Shown one piece after another: positions 13,001 through 23,853 of a stretch of DNA of 64,000 nucleotides (positions within the stretch are counted from its first letter, which is position 1; each line of letters starts with the position of its first letter). The position numbers and the translations under genes were made by a program. Source of the DNA: Rhyzopertha dominica (lineage: Eukaryota; Arthropoda; Insecta; Coleoptera; Bostrichidae); assembly GCA_025024175.1 (NCBI GenBank), contig QCXZ01000137.1, forward strand, positions 2,542,001 through 2,606,000. The letters run 5' to 3'. The notes beneath the pieces were generated by a model that ran no database searches, was not told the DNA's origin, and worked only from the letters and a program-made list of their open reading frames with translations.

Positions 13001-16000
13001 TTAGTAAGAAAAAACCTTTGTTTAGATTTTCTTTAGTGACCAGTGCATGTTGTGAAAAGGCATAATATAAAATTTCGCATTCAATTTTTCCTTAAAAAAA
13101 TATCCTTGAAGAACTAGGAAACCTTTTTGCTGAATTTATGTATTCTGTGATGCATTTATGGGTGCTTTAAACAAAATCATTCAAATAAAATGTCTCCTCA
13201 TTGGAAACAATTGGACTGCATGACCTAAGCCATCCAGCAATCCATGAACTGCTTTGCTGTCTTCAAAATGTCTTTGATATTTGTGCTAATTGACACATTA
13301 ATGGTTTCCAGGTATTTTTCTAAATGTTACAAGAACATTTTCCTCAACTTCTAATACATTATTCAATGTAATTTCTTCAGTGGTCCATCTTCAAGCCAAA
13401 TTCTTTGAGCACAGTAGTTTATAACAATTCTTTAATTCCTACAGGGTATAACCCAAACAATCGTCCATTTCCTTTTGCAGATAGATGAACTATATTCCGA
13501 AATACTATATGAAATCCTCCACAATGTCGGCTGTGACATCAGCTACGAGATAGGCCAAACAGCACTGTTTTCTTATGTCCAAGATGCATTCAAAATAGCT
13601 AACGACCGCCACCAAGAAATGCTGGAAGAAGCAGAAAGAAAAGAGGCTCCAGAGATTATGTTAAATGTCGAAGTGATAGAAGCCAAAGATTTAGCGGCAA
13701 AAGACTCCAACGGACTTTGTGACCCATTTGTAACACTTTACTTGGCTTCAAACGCTTCTCACAGATACAATACATCAGTGAAGACGGCGACGTTGAATCC
13801 GACTTGGGAAGAACACTTTGCACTGTAAGAAGCTTTCTTGTCCTCACATTGTTGTTGTTATCGTTGATTATAAATTTTAGCCCAGCTGCAGACAACATTG
13901 CGGATGACACCCTGTGTTTGGAAGTTTGGGATTTCGATCCAGCTGAATCAGTGAGAGAAAAATTGGGTAAATTTTTTGATGTCAAAGGCGTTAAGGGCAT
14001 CAGGAAATTGGTGAAAGAAATTGCAGTGACTGCTGCGACTGGCCAGCACGAAAATGAATTGGTTGGAACTGCTAGGATACCTTTAAAAGTGAGTTTGCTA
14101 TTAAAATTCCTTTTTAAACAGTTTTTTAATGTTCCCATCTTACAGTGCATACCATCGGCTGGGATGACTATGTGGTACAGTCTCGACAAGAAGAACAAAG
14201 TGAATCGACAGGGAGTGGTAAAAGTTCATTTGGCTTTGAGTTCGGAAAAGAATAGCCAGGTGGCAGCACAGGAGCACAGACATTTATTGCGAATTTTGTT
14301 ACTACACGAACTGGAAATGTCAAAGGTTAGTTCTATTTTTCTAGAAATTTAATTCCTTTTCACTTTCTGTATTTAAACAATTCAAGTCTCAATATTTCAT
14401 GCTACAGTAGGTTATCTCGTTTGAAATAGTCCAAATAAAGTTTGGTGATGTGTTTGTTGACAAATAACCTACTGCTTTTCAAACGAACTATTTCTTCAAA
14501 CAAAAGACACAGTGTCATCAATCATTTTAGTTAGTTTTTTGTATTCACGGTAAATTATTTGGGTCACACTGGAAGCTTTTAGTAACTTTCCTTCATAATC
14601 CTCCATACAGACCAGCAGTTTGTTGATTTTCATCGATTATTTCACATTTAGGTTGCACCTTACTGGTGGAACGGCATGTTCAGCCCTCAGGCTGAGGCTC
14701 TACTGACCCAGCATGTAGCCCATTCTGGCTTGGGTCCAACAGAGGTCGCCCTTTGCGAATGGGTTGCCTATGCCACCATCCACAGCAACCATGCTTTAAG
14801 CTTCTCATTATTCTCCAACTTACTCGACAAATTAGTAAAGCCAATCCAAACCTCAAGTTTATGTGAAGAAGATATAAAGCTGTTCTGGACTTCCACAAAA
14901 AAGCTTCTGCCGTCATGCTTCAACACAGTGAGAAAGATAAGGAAGAAGACAAACAACGAAAAGGCTGCCATAAAACAGTTGCTTGATGTGCTCAAGATTT
15001 TGAATAAGTTGTCGATGCTGGAGGTGCCTAAAGATTTGGATCTCTTTCCCGCTAAATCTTATGGATGGTTGAGTGACAGCAATGAAGAGGGTACCAGAGA
15101 TATACCTTTAGTTTTAAAGGAAGCTGTAACTCACAGCGCCAATGATTGGTTCAACCACATACTCGAAAATAATGCGAGAAACGATAACACAGATGATGGA
15201 AAGCTTCAATATTTGATTAGGATCATCCAGCTTATAAAGATTGATCTCCAAAAAGCCATTGAGTATTACGACAAGATGTTTCAAGAAAACGTCAATCTTC
15301 AGTATGCCAAAACGCTGTACACGCTGTATCAAGTTAGAGTTGCTACTTTAGCGGAACCAGAAATAACTGCAGTCTGCAAGTCACAGAAGAGACTGTCATT
15401 TGTTGGAAAAGCACCATCTGAGAATGAAACAGAGAAATCTTCAGACACATTGAATGTTGGGACTGCGCTTTTCGAGCTGTACTTAACTGTCCAAAGATTT
15501 GTCGTGTAAGTAAAACATTCTTTTTGAAACATTTTGGAGCAGGCTTTGGAAGTATCTTTTGTTTTAGTTTGGGAAGTGGTCTCTGTCCAAATGAATATGA
15601 AAGCTTCCACATAAGGAACTTCCATCGTTGGTTCCATGGTGGTGTGGCCCAGTGGTTGGAAATTGCAGTTTTTAAGGCACTGCAGAGGATCGAAAAAGCT
15701 GTGGAACTTGACAGTTTGGTGCCAGTAGATAACACAGTAAAATACAGTTCGTCAGCTGTTGATACACTTACTATCTTCTATCAGGTATGTACCTCATGAT
15801 TATCATGTCTAAAAACATAGTGTTCAAATTGATTTGTAAACATCAGTAAACATAATGTTATTAATTTTTTATTGAAGTTTTATGATCCATTTATAAGAAC
15901 AAATTAACTTTTCTTTATCATCATTAACAATCTTTAAAAACTTATTTTTCTTTGTGATAAGAGAAATTTTCTATGTGAGTTTTTCAAACTCTCAAGGAAT

Positions 16001-17869
16001 ATCAAATGATTTTATAGAGCTTTTAACTTGTTTTCTGACTGGACTTATCTTAGTCATCTAACATAATTTTTAATTGATTTTCTATTTTCTTAAGATTAAA
16101 GTTTTCTGGGAACAACTCAACTGGCCTGACGTAGAAGGCTGCTACACTTTCATCGCCAAAATCATTGATGACATATGCCGATGCTGTATTGTCTATGCAG
16201 ACAAAATGGCATACCGTGTTGATGGAATGGGTGACATCAGCGACATCTATGAGAAAAAGTTTGAGGTAACCAAAGAGTGGTGCTTTGCCATCAACAACAT
16301 CGACTACGTCAGGCAGTCATTGAAGCCATTTGCCGAAGAGCTGGGGATCGAGGATGTTGTGCAAAAACTGGCCGATATGAGAAGTCCCTTAGAGGCACAG
16401 AGATGTCATCAGACTTTGGTTAATGTCATCGACAACGCTATTGACACGGTTAAGAACAAGATTATAGAGTTGTTGGAAATGGTCGCAAACAAGGTAAGTA
16501 GCAAAAATGATGAAGCACATTGAATATCATAATTTCAAGCCTTACTGTTGTATTTTGATTATACTATTTCATAACAGATGGCGCCAGCTATGAAAAGACT
16601 ACTGATAGAGGGTGCTGAGTTGCTGCATCAGGACAGCAACAGCATAGATCGACTTATGATGTATGTCGACAACAATTTGGCAACATTGCATGAACATTTG
16701 AATGAAGACAACTTCGGTAGAATACTTGAAATCGTCTGGGACATCTTGGGAAAGATACTGCACGAACTGCTGCAATCCAATTTAGATGTAAGAGGAGTAA
16801 CTTTGAAAAAACTAATTTTTTGATTGCTGTTATCATTACAGAAAAGGAGACCACCATCATTCTTTGCCAACCTCGACGAAACTCTAACTCTCATGGTAAA
16901 ATCATTCAAACCCCCCCGTGATGATTGTGACTGTGATTTCTTACGAAAAACGCAATACCTGCTTCGAATAAACGGCCTCGAAACTTCCGACCTTATTCAT
17001 GAGGTACTTAACAATCTTACCTTCAAATTTGGAGTAATCCAACCGAAAAATTCTTTTTCAGGTCCATTTGCACTTGTGGAAACAGCAGGCGGAAATTAAA
17101 GAGCCCAAGTTCGGTGAACTGTCGGTTCGTGTGCAATTCCAGAACACTGACCTGAAGATTGAAGTTATGAACGCTAGAAACCTGCCCAAGATGGACTCCG
17201 GTGGAAGTTGTGACTCGTTTGTTAGGATTCATTTGTTCCCTGAAGATCAGTTTGCTGGTGTAAACAAGCCAAAGACGCAAACACACAACAAGGATTTGTT
17301 TCCCCTGTACGACGAGCAGTTTGTGATGTGAGTAATGCTTAATTTATTAAGCTTTTAAGTTGCTGCATGAGACATAACCTAGAATTTGCCTTGTTATTTG
17401 ACAAATGACAGGTGACGCGTATTTTTGACCTAGCGGGAAATTTAGAAATACAAAAGTTAAATGGGTTTTCTGTTGCAGAAATCTAACTCCAGAGCAGAGA
17501 AAGTTACAAAATGGACTTATTATGTTTAGTGTAAAAGATTATGATCTGTTAGGCTATAATAATCAATATATTGGAGAGGCTTTTGTACATTTTAAAGATA
17601 TTCCCGATACAGAAGATGCACTGAGCAGCCTACCACAAATTAGGTTACCGCTGATGAGGCCTTTTGATTTAGGTAAGTAGTGCTTGAATAAAAGAGATTA
17701 ATATTATTTTTAATTGTCAGGATTGCTCAATTTGTTTATTAAGGTTCGATTTGATTGTTCTTTTTTTTCAGAAATAGACACTGTCAAAGCTTTAGAACAC
17801 AGACAAGGTGATAAACAAGCCAAAGAATTCCTGAAAAAATTCAAACAAAGGATGGGACCCCAATCATAA
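4061..17869 (+). CDS. stac: Staccato / Munc13-4 - BAIAP3 family vesicle-priming factor
   Basis: C2-MUN-C2 protein of the Munc13-4/BAIAP3 group, which primes and tethers secretory vesicles at SNAREs. Coding exons: about 4061-4294, 13481-13824, 13881-14088, 14146-14325, 14652-15505, 15568-15784, 16095-16493, 16578-16787, 16842-17003, 17062-17327, 17479-17672 and 17772-17869; phase is consistent at every junction. The common part is 1,043 residues. The first exon has an acidic, Ser/Glu-rich tail. The exon at 13481 starts with the family block IDELYSEILYEILHNVG and then C2A, with calcium-loop Asp residues in DSNGLCDPF and VWDFDP. From VAPYWWNGMFSPQAEALL to about 17003 is the helical MUN region. 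C2B (KIEVMNARNLPKMDSGG, VKDYDLLGYNN) closes the protein. The initiator Met of the 4061 isoform is not certain; an alternative first exon lies at 11747. Poly(A) AATAAA at 18022. Confidence 0.9.
5950..6190 (-). mobile_element. End fragment of a DUF4817-type Tc1/mariner-like transposon
   Basis: The sequence starts with an acaggatgttt-aacgaatgataa terminus that is repeated, inverted, at 10381-10408. At 6123-6153 a 31-nt stretch (ttcagatggcgccaggttcg and on) is the exact reverse complement of 9049-9079, in the 5' leader of the transposase copy at about 9.0-10.4 kb. The fragment therefore joins a 3' terminus to a 5' leader, which means an internally deleted copy in the opposite orientation. It carries no coding capacity. 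Confidence 0.6.
7528..7713. repeat. Foldback element with arms of about 82 nt
   Basis: Large imperfect palindrome. The left arm runs from gccgtcgtcagttggagttg to ctccggtgct (ending near 7609). The right arm runs from agcaccggag (7631) to caacgacggc (7713). The core gctagcacgagtggcaagct pairs with agcttgccactcgtgctag. The loop is about 21 nt. It lies in the long staccato intron and is GC-richer than its surroundings. A 62-codon ORF across it on the minus strand is a by-product of the repeat. Confidence 0.8.
9041..10408 (+). mobile_element. Decayed DUF4817-type transposon with broken transposase
   Basis: A dead copy of the widespread insect Tc1/mariner-superfamily element whose protein starts with a DUF4817-like helix-turn-helix region. 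Reading across several frames gives MILIYGECRKNASAA, a second HTH (NPQISQRVVSRATGIS), HPYHLQF, the first catalytic Asp region ICFSDEARFSNN, then WFRQDGAPEHYHRIVRNHL with the second Asp, and the terminal GGRHFEH followed by TAA near 10200. Stops (for example TAA at about 9334) and frameshifts break it at many places. The 3' end is the terminus acaggatgtttcacgaatga (read on the minus strand from 10408). The left terminus is not clear. It lies in the staccato intron on the same strand as that gene. Confidence 0.8.
11747..11905 (+). CDS. stac: Alternative first coding exon of staccato
   Basis: ATG at 11747 opens 53 codons (MMKASVSECNLNGFNVRVPK...) and ends at a strong gtaagt donor at 11906 in phase 0. 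That is the same phase as the donor after 4294, so either exon can join the shared exon at 13481. There is no convincing acceptor just upstream. The preceding 200 bases are richer in CG than the flanks (cgccatcgtcg, cgcgccacc), as expected for a promoter and 5' UTR. The segment is basic (K/R-rich), in contrast to the acidic alternative exon near 4.1 kb, so the two promoters would give N-termini of opposite charge. I recognise no domain in it. Confidence 0.6.
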
Positions 17870-18021
17870 AATCTCTTAATAAACGCTTTACCAAATATAC
17901 TAAAGACTGCTAAGTAGGCTATACGTAATTGTATTAATTATTCCTGTGACGTTTTTTGTATGTGTATTTGTAGTTGTACTTAAGTTTTATTTCTCATACA
18001 TTGAATAGACTAAACTTCAAA

Positions 18022-18027
18022 AATAAA
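18022..18027 (+). terminator. Poly(A) signal of staccato
   Basis: AATAAA about 150 nt after the stop codon, followed by a T/G-rich stretch (gtatgtatgtatatttttat). Another AATAAA at 17878 starts only 9 nt after the stop and is less likely to be used alone. Confidence 0.6.
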
Positions 18028-18709
18028 GTATGTATGTATATTTTTATATTGGTCTTTTTTTATATATATATAAAAGTTAAAAATTAATTGTGATCTGATA
18101 CAGACTTTACTATATTTAATTTTCTACACTTCTGTCACGTAACACTCTGAAAAGTAAAAAAAGTGTTTATATATTTGGATTCGAAAGTTATGGTTTCAGA
18201 TAAAAAAAATTTCACAGGGAACCCCGGCATTCTCGTTATTTGCAACCTGCATGCAAAGCTATAGGTGATGGTGCTGTATTAGCTTTTAATGTTCTTGTAT
18301 TTGTTTGTTCATATTTTAGTAATCTATATCTCATCAGAATTTAAAACGTGTCGTTTCAAAGTGTATCATTAATATTGTTACCTAATCAAAAGAACTAAAT
18401 TGATTAAATGAATTCAATATTTCATATCTAGAAGCTAGAAGGCATTGTTTAAAGGTTTAACAATAAAACAATTAATAATAATTAGCACAGCTTTATATTT
18501 CGCTTTTTTTATTTAAAACTATTATTGGATGTCGTAAAAACTGTAATAAATGTAGTTGGTTGCACTGTTAATTATTATTTTTGTCAGTACGGTTGGCAAA
18601 CCTCAACATCACTGTCACTGTCATTCCGTTTTAGGTTATATTTTGCTAAGAAAAACGAAGGTTCAAAAACTATACATGTTAATGTAAGCAGGATTATTAA
18701 AATTAAAAA

Positions 18710-21700
18710 ATGAGCAGTCAACAGGAAGGAAACGAAGACTCACCCATACCTAACCAGGAAGCTGCAGAAACAAATTCGCAGTCCGAAGAAAAAGCAGCAA
18801 GTTTCAAGAAGCCCATTTTAGTGGGCAAAATAGGCCGTATTCCGCGAAAAATCATAAAACCGGTTGAAGAAGCAAAAACTGCCGAGGATGACCCAGTTAC
18901 CCCTCAAGATACCACGACAGATAATCAAGAAAAGAAGATTGACGATGTTAAAGTGGACACATCAGGTAACAAATTAATTAAATCGTTTCTTGTTAAAAAC
19001 TGGTTTGTATTTTTAGACGGTGCCGAGCAAAAGCCTCCTAGAAAAGAAAACAACTTAAGCTTACCTTACAAGGAACCATCTTGGTCAGGATTGCCAGAAT
19101 CTGCAGGTCAAGATTATTCGTTCGATGTTTTAAAAGGTGGTTCGATCATAGAAACGATAAATTTAATGAAGCGACCTTTTTGGGTGTTTGGTAGGCTAGA
19201 GAGCTGCCATANTAGCATGCAGCATCCAACAATATCAAGGTACAACCAATAATTACTGTTAAAAATGTGATGATAATGAATTTATTTTAGGTATCATGCT
19301 GTTTTGCAATACAGGGACAAAATTACGGATGAAGAGCCACCAGGCTTCTACATTTACGATTTGGAGAGTACCCACGGCACATTTTTAAACAAACAACGCA
19401 TAAGGCCTAGAGTTTACGTCAGGATGCAGGTCAGTTTCTAGACAGAACCCCCACTCCTTCTTTCCAATTCGGAAAAGGTGTCCACAATCCCGTTAACTGT
19501 TTCTTCAAATGTTTTGGGAGTTGTCTTTTCATCCTCTTTGTCCTTGCTGAGTCTGGCAGCCCTATCTTTCAAAGCCTGGATTTTACTCAACGTTGTGTTG
19601 TATAATTCGTCCAATTTTTCTTCGGTTTGTGCCAGCCCTTCGCTGATGTCCAGACGTCTCCGTAATCGTAGCATGTCCTTGTAGTAAGCCAGATTCACGT
19701 TTTCGATGGTCCTCTTGGTAGTTTCCAGAAAAGTGGCACTCTGATCCAGTCTTTTACGTAATTCCATCAGTTTCTCTTCTGTAGTGTTGCGCATTTCGAT
19801 GTCATGAATGTTAGATTGTTCCCTGGTGTTGATGAATTCCAGAAGGTCTCTGAAGTGCTCGGATGAAGGTTGTGTGTCACCTTGTGAGTTTAAGCGTGAT
19901 ATCTTTACTGTGGGGCTTGTGCTTCCGCTCGGGGCAGGCTCAACATCTGGTGTTGGGATCCTGATCTCCAAGTTCCTGGAGGCACGAGCCATGCTCTTGT
20001 TGAGTCTTTCTTTTTCTGTTTTTGACATCATGGTAGAATTACTAAAATAATTTTGATTGATCGGTGCATTTGTTTTGACTGATGGTATATTGATTTTTTG
20101 TGTCTGTTTGGTCAATAACATTGTGGACACCAGATTTTGAGGTCTGAAAGTAGCAGATTACTTGTTTATTTCAAATAATGCACTGTTTTTTTTTAAGTTC
20201 ATACCTTGTTTTTAACTTACATAAATACTATTCATTCCGAAAGTAAATAATCCTAAATATCTTACAGAGTACTTTGCTCAACCACAGCTCTTTAGAGTAT
20301 GATAGATAATATGTTGCCCGCTCTTGATAATAGATTGTCTGCCTTACTGGTTTCACTAGACTACTCCCAAAGCATTTAATAGAATCAGCCAGACAATACC
20401 AGTGTTTCCTTTTTTAGTTTCAGAAGACAATCGTCGGTTTCTCTTCTCTATTTTAAGCTAAAATCAACTCTTATTTTTAAAATCTAAACCAATCACATAC
20501 CCCAAATTTAAGGTGTTATCATGGTTACCGAGTTGATTTTAGCTAACATCAGCATTTGGTAAAGTAATATCAGGCATTCCACAAGGTTCGATATTTGAAC
20601 CTCTTTTGTTTATTTTACCTGTGTCAGATGCAGTAAAACTAATAATAAGACACTGCCATTTGCGGTCCTACGCAGATGATACTCAGCCATTTATTATTCT
20701 GATTTCACCCTGGAAAATCAGAACATGTAAGGTAAATAACAATTTAACTGCAATTAAGTCCTTTTCAAAAGCTGATAATCCCAAATTAAATGTTGATAAA
20801 ACTTTTGCTTTATTATTCTGTTCTGCTGCTAGAAGGCAACTAACCCATAGCACACATAGGTATCAAATCTTAAAATAAAAGAAAACTTTGTGAATCTTCT
20901 GTTATTAGTATATTACCCCTGTTTAGATTATTGTATGATGCTCAGTTTGCAATTAGTGCAGGTGTATTTGTAAGTTACATAAATTTGATTATGTTTGTTT
21001 AGAAATTGTAGAGCTTGGATATCTGCAGCTTATCTTCCTGTTTGATTTTCAAATGTTGTTTTTTTTTTCAAACTGTTGCTTTAAGGATGTCCCTGTTACC
21101 TTAAACATAAGCTTGTTGTTGTGGTCAATACAGTTTCACAAATTATATAATTCCTTCAATAATAAGCTTGTGGTTGGTCTAAACTTTTAAAAAGATATCA
21201 AGACAAAGCTTTTTATGTCATTCAATTAAGTGATCTATATTTCCAACATTAATATTTTGTGCTTCAAACTACTTTTCTTCCAAAAAGAGAAATACCATGC
21301 ACTATCTCTCTTATTCTTTCATTTTCTTGTTTCTCCTTCATGTTCAACGTAAGAGTACCTAAACTTCACCCTGCTGGATGAAATTTATGCATATAAATCA
21401 ATTATTTGAACTTTACCTTCTTCTAATAATAAAGACGATGTTATTACTATTGTCAGGTTGGACACATGCTCAAACTGGGCTGCAGTACAAGAACTTACAT
21501 CCTCAATGGGCCAGAAGAAGACACCGAAGAGGAATCTGAACTAACAGTGACGGAGCTGAAAAAGAAACGACAAGAAGAGCTGCTGCGCAGAGAACAAGAG
21601 AAATTGAAGAAGGAGCAAGAAGAAGAAGAGCGACTACGCAAAGAAGAGGAGAAAGGAGTAGATTGGGGCATGGGAGATGACGCAGATGAAGAATCAGATC

Positions 21701-23647
21701 TGGCAGAAAATCCATTCGCCCAAACCAACAACGAAGAATTATATATTGATGATCCCAAGAAGGCTTTGAGAGGCTTCTTCGAAAGGGAAGGCCTCGATTT
21801 GGAGTATGATTGCTCCGAGCAAGGAATGGGCCAGTTCTTGTGCAAGGTGATGCTGCCTTTGGATGATGACAGGGGTCGCCCCATTTATGCAGAAGTCTTG
21901 CATAAAGGGAAGAAGAAGGAAGCTGTGGTGCAGTGTGCTTTGGAAGCCTGCAGGATCTTGGATAGACACGGAGTGTTGCGACAGGCTACTCATGGTGAGT
22001 TCAAAATTTTTCTTGAAAATTAGGAAGACAGTGTACAATTTTGTTTAGAATCACGTAAGAGGAAGGCGAAGAACTGGGAGGAAAATGATTACTATGACAG
22101 TGATGAAGACACCTTCCTAGATAGGACTGGCACTATAGAGAAGAAGAGAGAGAGCAGGATGAAAGCAAAGAAGGCTCCTGAAGCAGAAACTTACCAAAGT
22201 TTAGTAAGTACTTTGAATATTTCTTATGTCATCTAGCTTTTACCTAGTATGATATTTCTATTTTTCCTAAATTGTAGTTATTTCTTTCACTATTAAGTCC
22301 AAATATTGAGAAATTTTTCAGTAATATCATCCAAACTCACAAAATGGGAGGTTTTTTCAAGGCTGTACTCTTTTAAACATAGTCAAATAATCACACGAAA
22401 ATGTGGCTGTAACATCATCAAAGAGTACTAATGTTCTTCTTTCATAATTCATTGTATCTTTTGTTCCAATTTTTCATGACTTCTTTCCACAGCTTGAAAA
22501 AGAAAAGAAACTAAGCAACGCCATTGCCGACATTGAAAGGCAACTCAATCAGTCTTCAAAAAATCAGTCACACTTGAATTCTTCAAATCTCGAAGAAGAT
22601 TCATTGGATTCGTACATGAAACAGCTAAAACAACCTAAACTAGACAAGCAAAAGACAAGCCAGCTCAAGGCGGAGCTAGCAAAATTGAAGCAAGAACACG
22701 CTTCAGTTATAAAACTAGCCAACATTGCTAAACCAGCCGATCTACCTCCGTTAACGCCTCATTACATTTCCCAACCAAGTACAAGTAGTTCGTCTAAGGG
22801 TTCCAAGTTCCCAGTGTTTGGAAAACGGTTAAAAGTTAAGGTGCAGTTGCCTGAACGACCAAAGCAGGAAGTTCCAGTGGATACTGGAGTTGATGAAGAT
22901 GAAGATGATGAAGAAGTGGTTGAAGAAAAAAAAGAGGAAGCGAGAGGTGTTGAGAAGATGGAAGTTGAAGAAACACCGAGTGAAGAACTTCCTCAGACAA
23001 ATGCAGAAAGTTCAGGAGATGATGAATTGAACAGCCCAGCAGATGAAGAACAGAAAAGGATGTGCTCGTTGGAAAGATTCGAGAAATCGTTAAACAGAAT
23101 AAAGATGTCACCCCTCTTTATCGAGCAAAGAGAGAAAGTTAACAAAGTCCTCGATAAATTAAAGGCTCTTGCAACTGAGGAAGACCGCATGAGCATTGAC
23201 TGGAAGCTGATAGCTGCCAAAAGGAGGAAGGTCCAGAAATTGATTGAAGATTCCGCTGCTGAAGATGATAATTCCAAGATCATCCACAAAGTTAGGGTGG
23301 AACTGAGCAGGATTTTGGTGGAACTCGAAGACATGACCACCAAAAAGTTCAAAGCGATTGACACTGTCAAAGAAGTAGTGGATGAAATTAAGTCTATTAC
23401 TGTCGAAATCAATGAAGAGGAGAAAAGAAGGGAATCGGAAGGTAGGAGCGAAGAAACAGAAGAAGACATCGAGAAAAGGAGAAAGAAAAATCAGAGACGG
23501 ATACAGCAGAGGCAAAATAAAGTAGAGACTGAACGACAGAAGGGATACCAAGAAGACGCATCAAAGGAGGACTATAACATGTGGGTGCCTCCGGCAGACC
23601 AAACCGGAGATGGAAAAACTAGTTTGAACGAGAAGTTTGGGTATTAG
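18710..23647 (+). CDS. SLC4A1AP: Kanadaptin (SLC4A1AP), FHA-domain protein
   Basis: Coding exons 18710-18965, 19017-19239, 19291-19429, 21457-21994, 22049-22203 and 22493-23647 join in phase to 821 residues; human kanadaptin is about 800. It opens with an acidic/lysine-rich tail. An FHA phosphopeptide-binding domain follows ([52 protein letters not shown]) with the conserved Arg, Ser and His. Next come a Glu/Arg coiled region and a dsRBD-like segment ([35 protein letters not shown]). The [27 protein letters not shown] block and a long charged C-terminus ending [22 protein letters not shown] are diagnostic. Kanadaptin is reported as a nuclear and cytoplasmic protein once linked to anion-exchanger traffic; its exact role is unsettled. 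One N lies at 19212. AATAAA at 23705. Confidence 0.95.
19438..20121 (-). CDS. Unrecognised coiled-coil protein nested antisense in kanadaptin intron
   Basis: ATG at 20121 runs to TAG at 19438, 227 codons uninterrupted. The N-terminal third is Ser/Thr/Asn-rich and basic. Residues of about 85-205 are heptad-like and charged ([53 protein letters not shown]), so a coiled coil is likely. I do not recognise the family. A likely 5' UTR intron lies just upstream on the minus strand: donor gtatga at about 20205, acceptor ctactttcag before 20145, about 60 nt. This supports an authentic minus-strand transcript. The stop is only 8 nt from the donor of the kanadaptin exon ending at 19429, so its 3' UTR must run antisense through that exon. 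The ORF extends upstream only to non-ATG codons. Confidence 0.72.
   Translation of the reverse strand: MLLTKQTQKINIPSVKTNAPINQNYFSNSTMMSKTEKERLNKSMARASRNLEIRIPTPDVEPAPSGSTSPTVKISRLNSQGDTQPSSEHFRDLLEFINTREQSNIHDIEMRNTTEEKLMELRKRLDQSATFLETTKRTIENVNLAYYKDMLRLRRRLDISEGLAQTEEKLDELYNTTLSKIQALKDRAARLSKDKEDEKTTPKTFEETVNGIVDTFSELERRSGGSV
20558..20700 (+). mobile_element. Non-LTR reverse-transcriptase remnant
   Basis: Translates as [20 protein letters not shown], then an intact catalytic box YADDTQ at about 20669-20686. The order and spacing match RT motifs of Jockey/CR1-like LINEs. No open frame extends on either side, so it is a short relic in the kanadaptin intron. Confidence 0.7.
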
Positions 23648-23704
23648 ATTAAGTGGATTTTTTTTTGTTAATTATTTCGAAGTTCTTTAGTTTGCATACT
23701 CCTG

Positions 23705-23782
23705 AATAAATATTTCCATGAGAATTTATTTATGAATTTAATTAATTGTATGGAAAACGAGATTAGTAAAATTGTTTTTATT
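23705..23782. terminator. Facing poly(A) signals of kanadaptin and SDH-1
   Basis: AATAAA on the plus strand at 23705-23710 serves kanadaptin. TTTATT at 23777-23782 is AATAAA on the minus strand and serves SDH-1. The two genes converge with stop codons 206 nt apart, and their 3' ends probably nearly touch. Confidence 0.55.
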
Positions 23783-23853
23783 AAAAGAGAACCAATACTT
23801 TTTTTCACTAAACACAAATACCATCACATTTTTAAAACTATTTACAGCCTTTT

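Larger units (their letters stand above)
4295..13480 (+). other. Long staccato intron, contents besides listed repeats
   Basis: A 9.2-kb intron between the acidic exon near 4.1 kb and the first shared exon. It holds the listed transposon pieces (5.95-6.19, 7.53-7.71 and 9.04-10.41 kb) and the alternative first exon at 11747. The remainder (4.3-5.9, 6.2-7.5, 7.7-9.0, 10.4-11.7 and 11.9-13.48 kb) is AT-rich, with short ORFs that match no family I know. A CG-rich patch lies at about 4.45-4.75 kb. Confidence 0.6.

Noticed and set aside
13656..14198. 180-codon minus-strand ORF opposite staccato C2A
   Set aside because: Antisense shadow; the + strand exons there carry clear C2 motifs and splice sites.
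15343..15735. 130-codon minus-strand ORF opposite the MUN region
   Set aside because: Antisense shadow of conserved + strand exons.
22993..23551. Serine/phenylalanine-rich minus-strand ORFs
   Set aside because: Reverse reading of the Glu/Lys-rich kanadaptin C-terminus.
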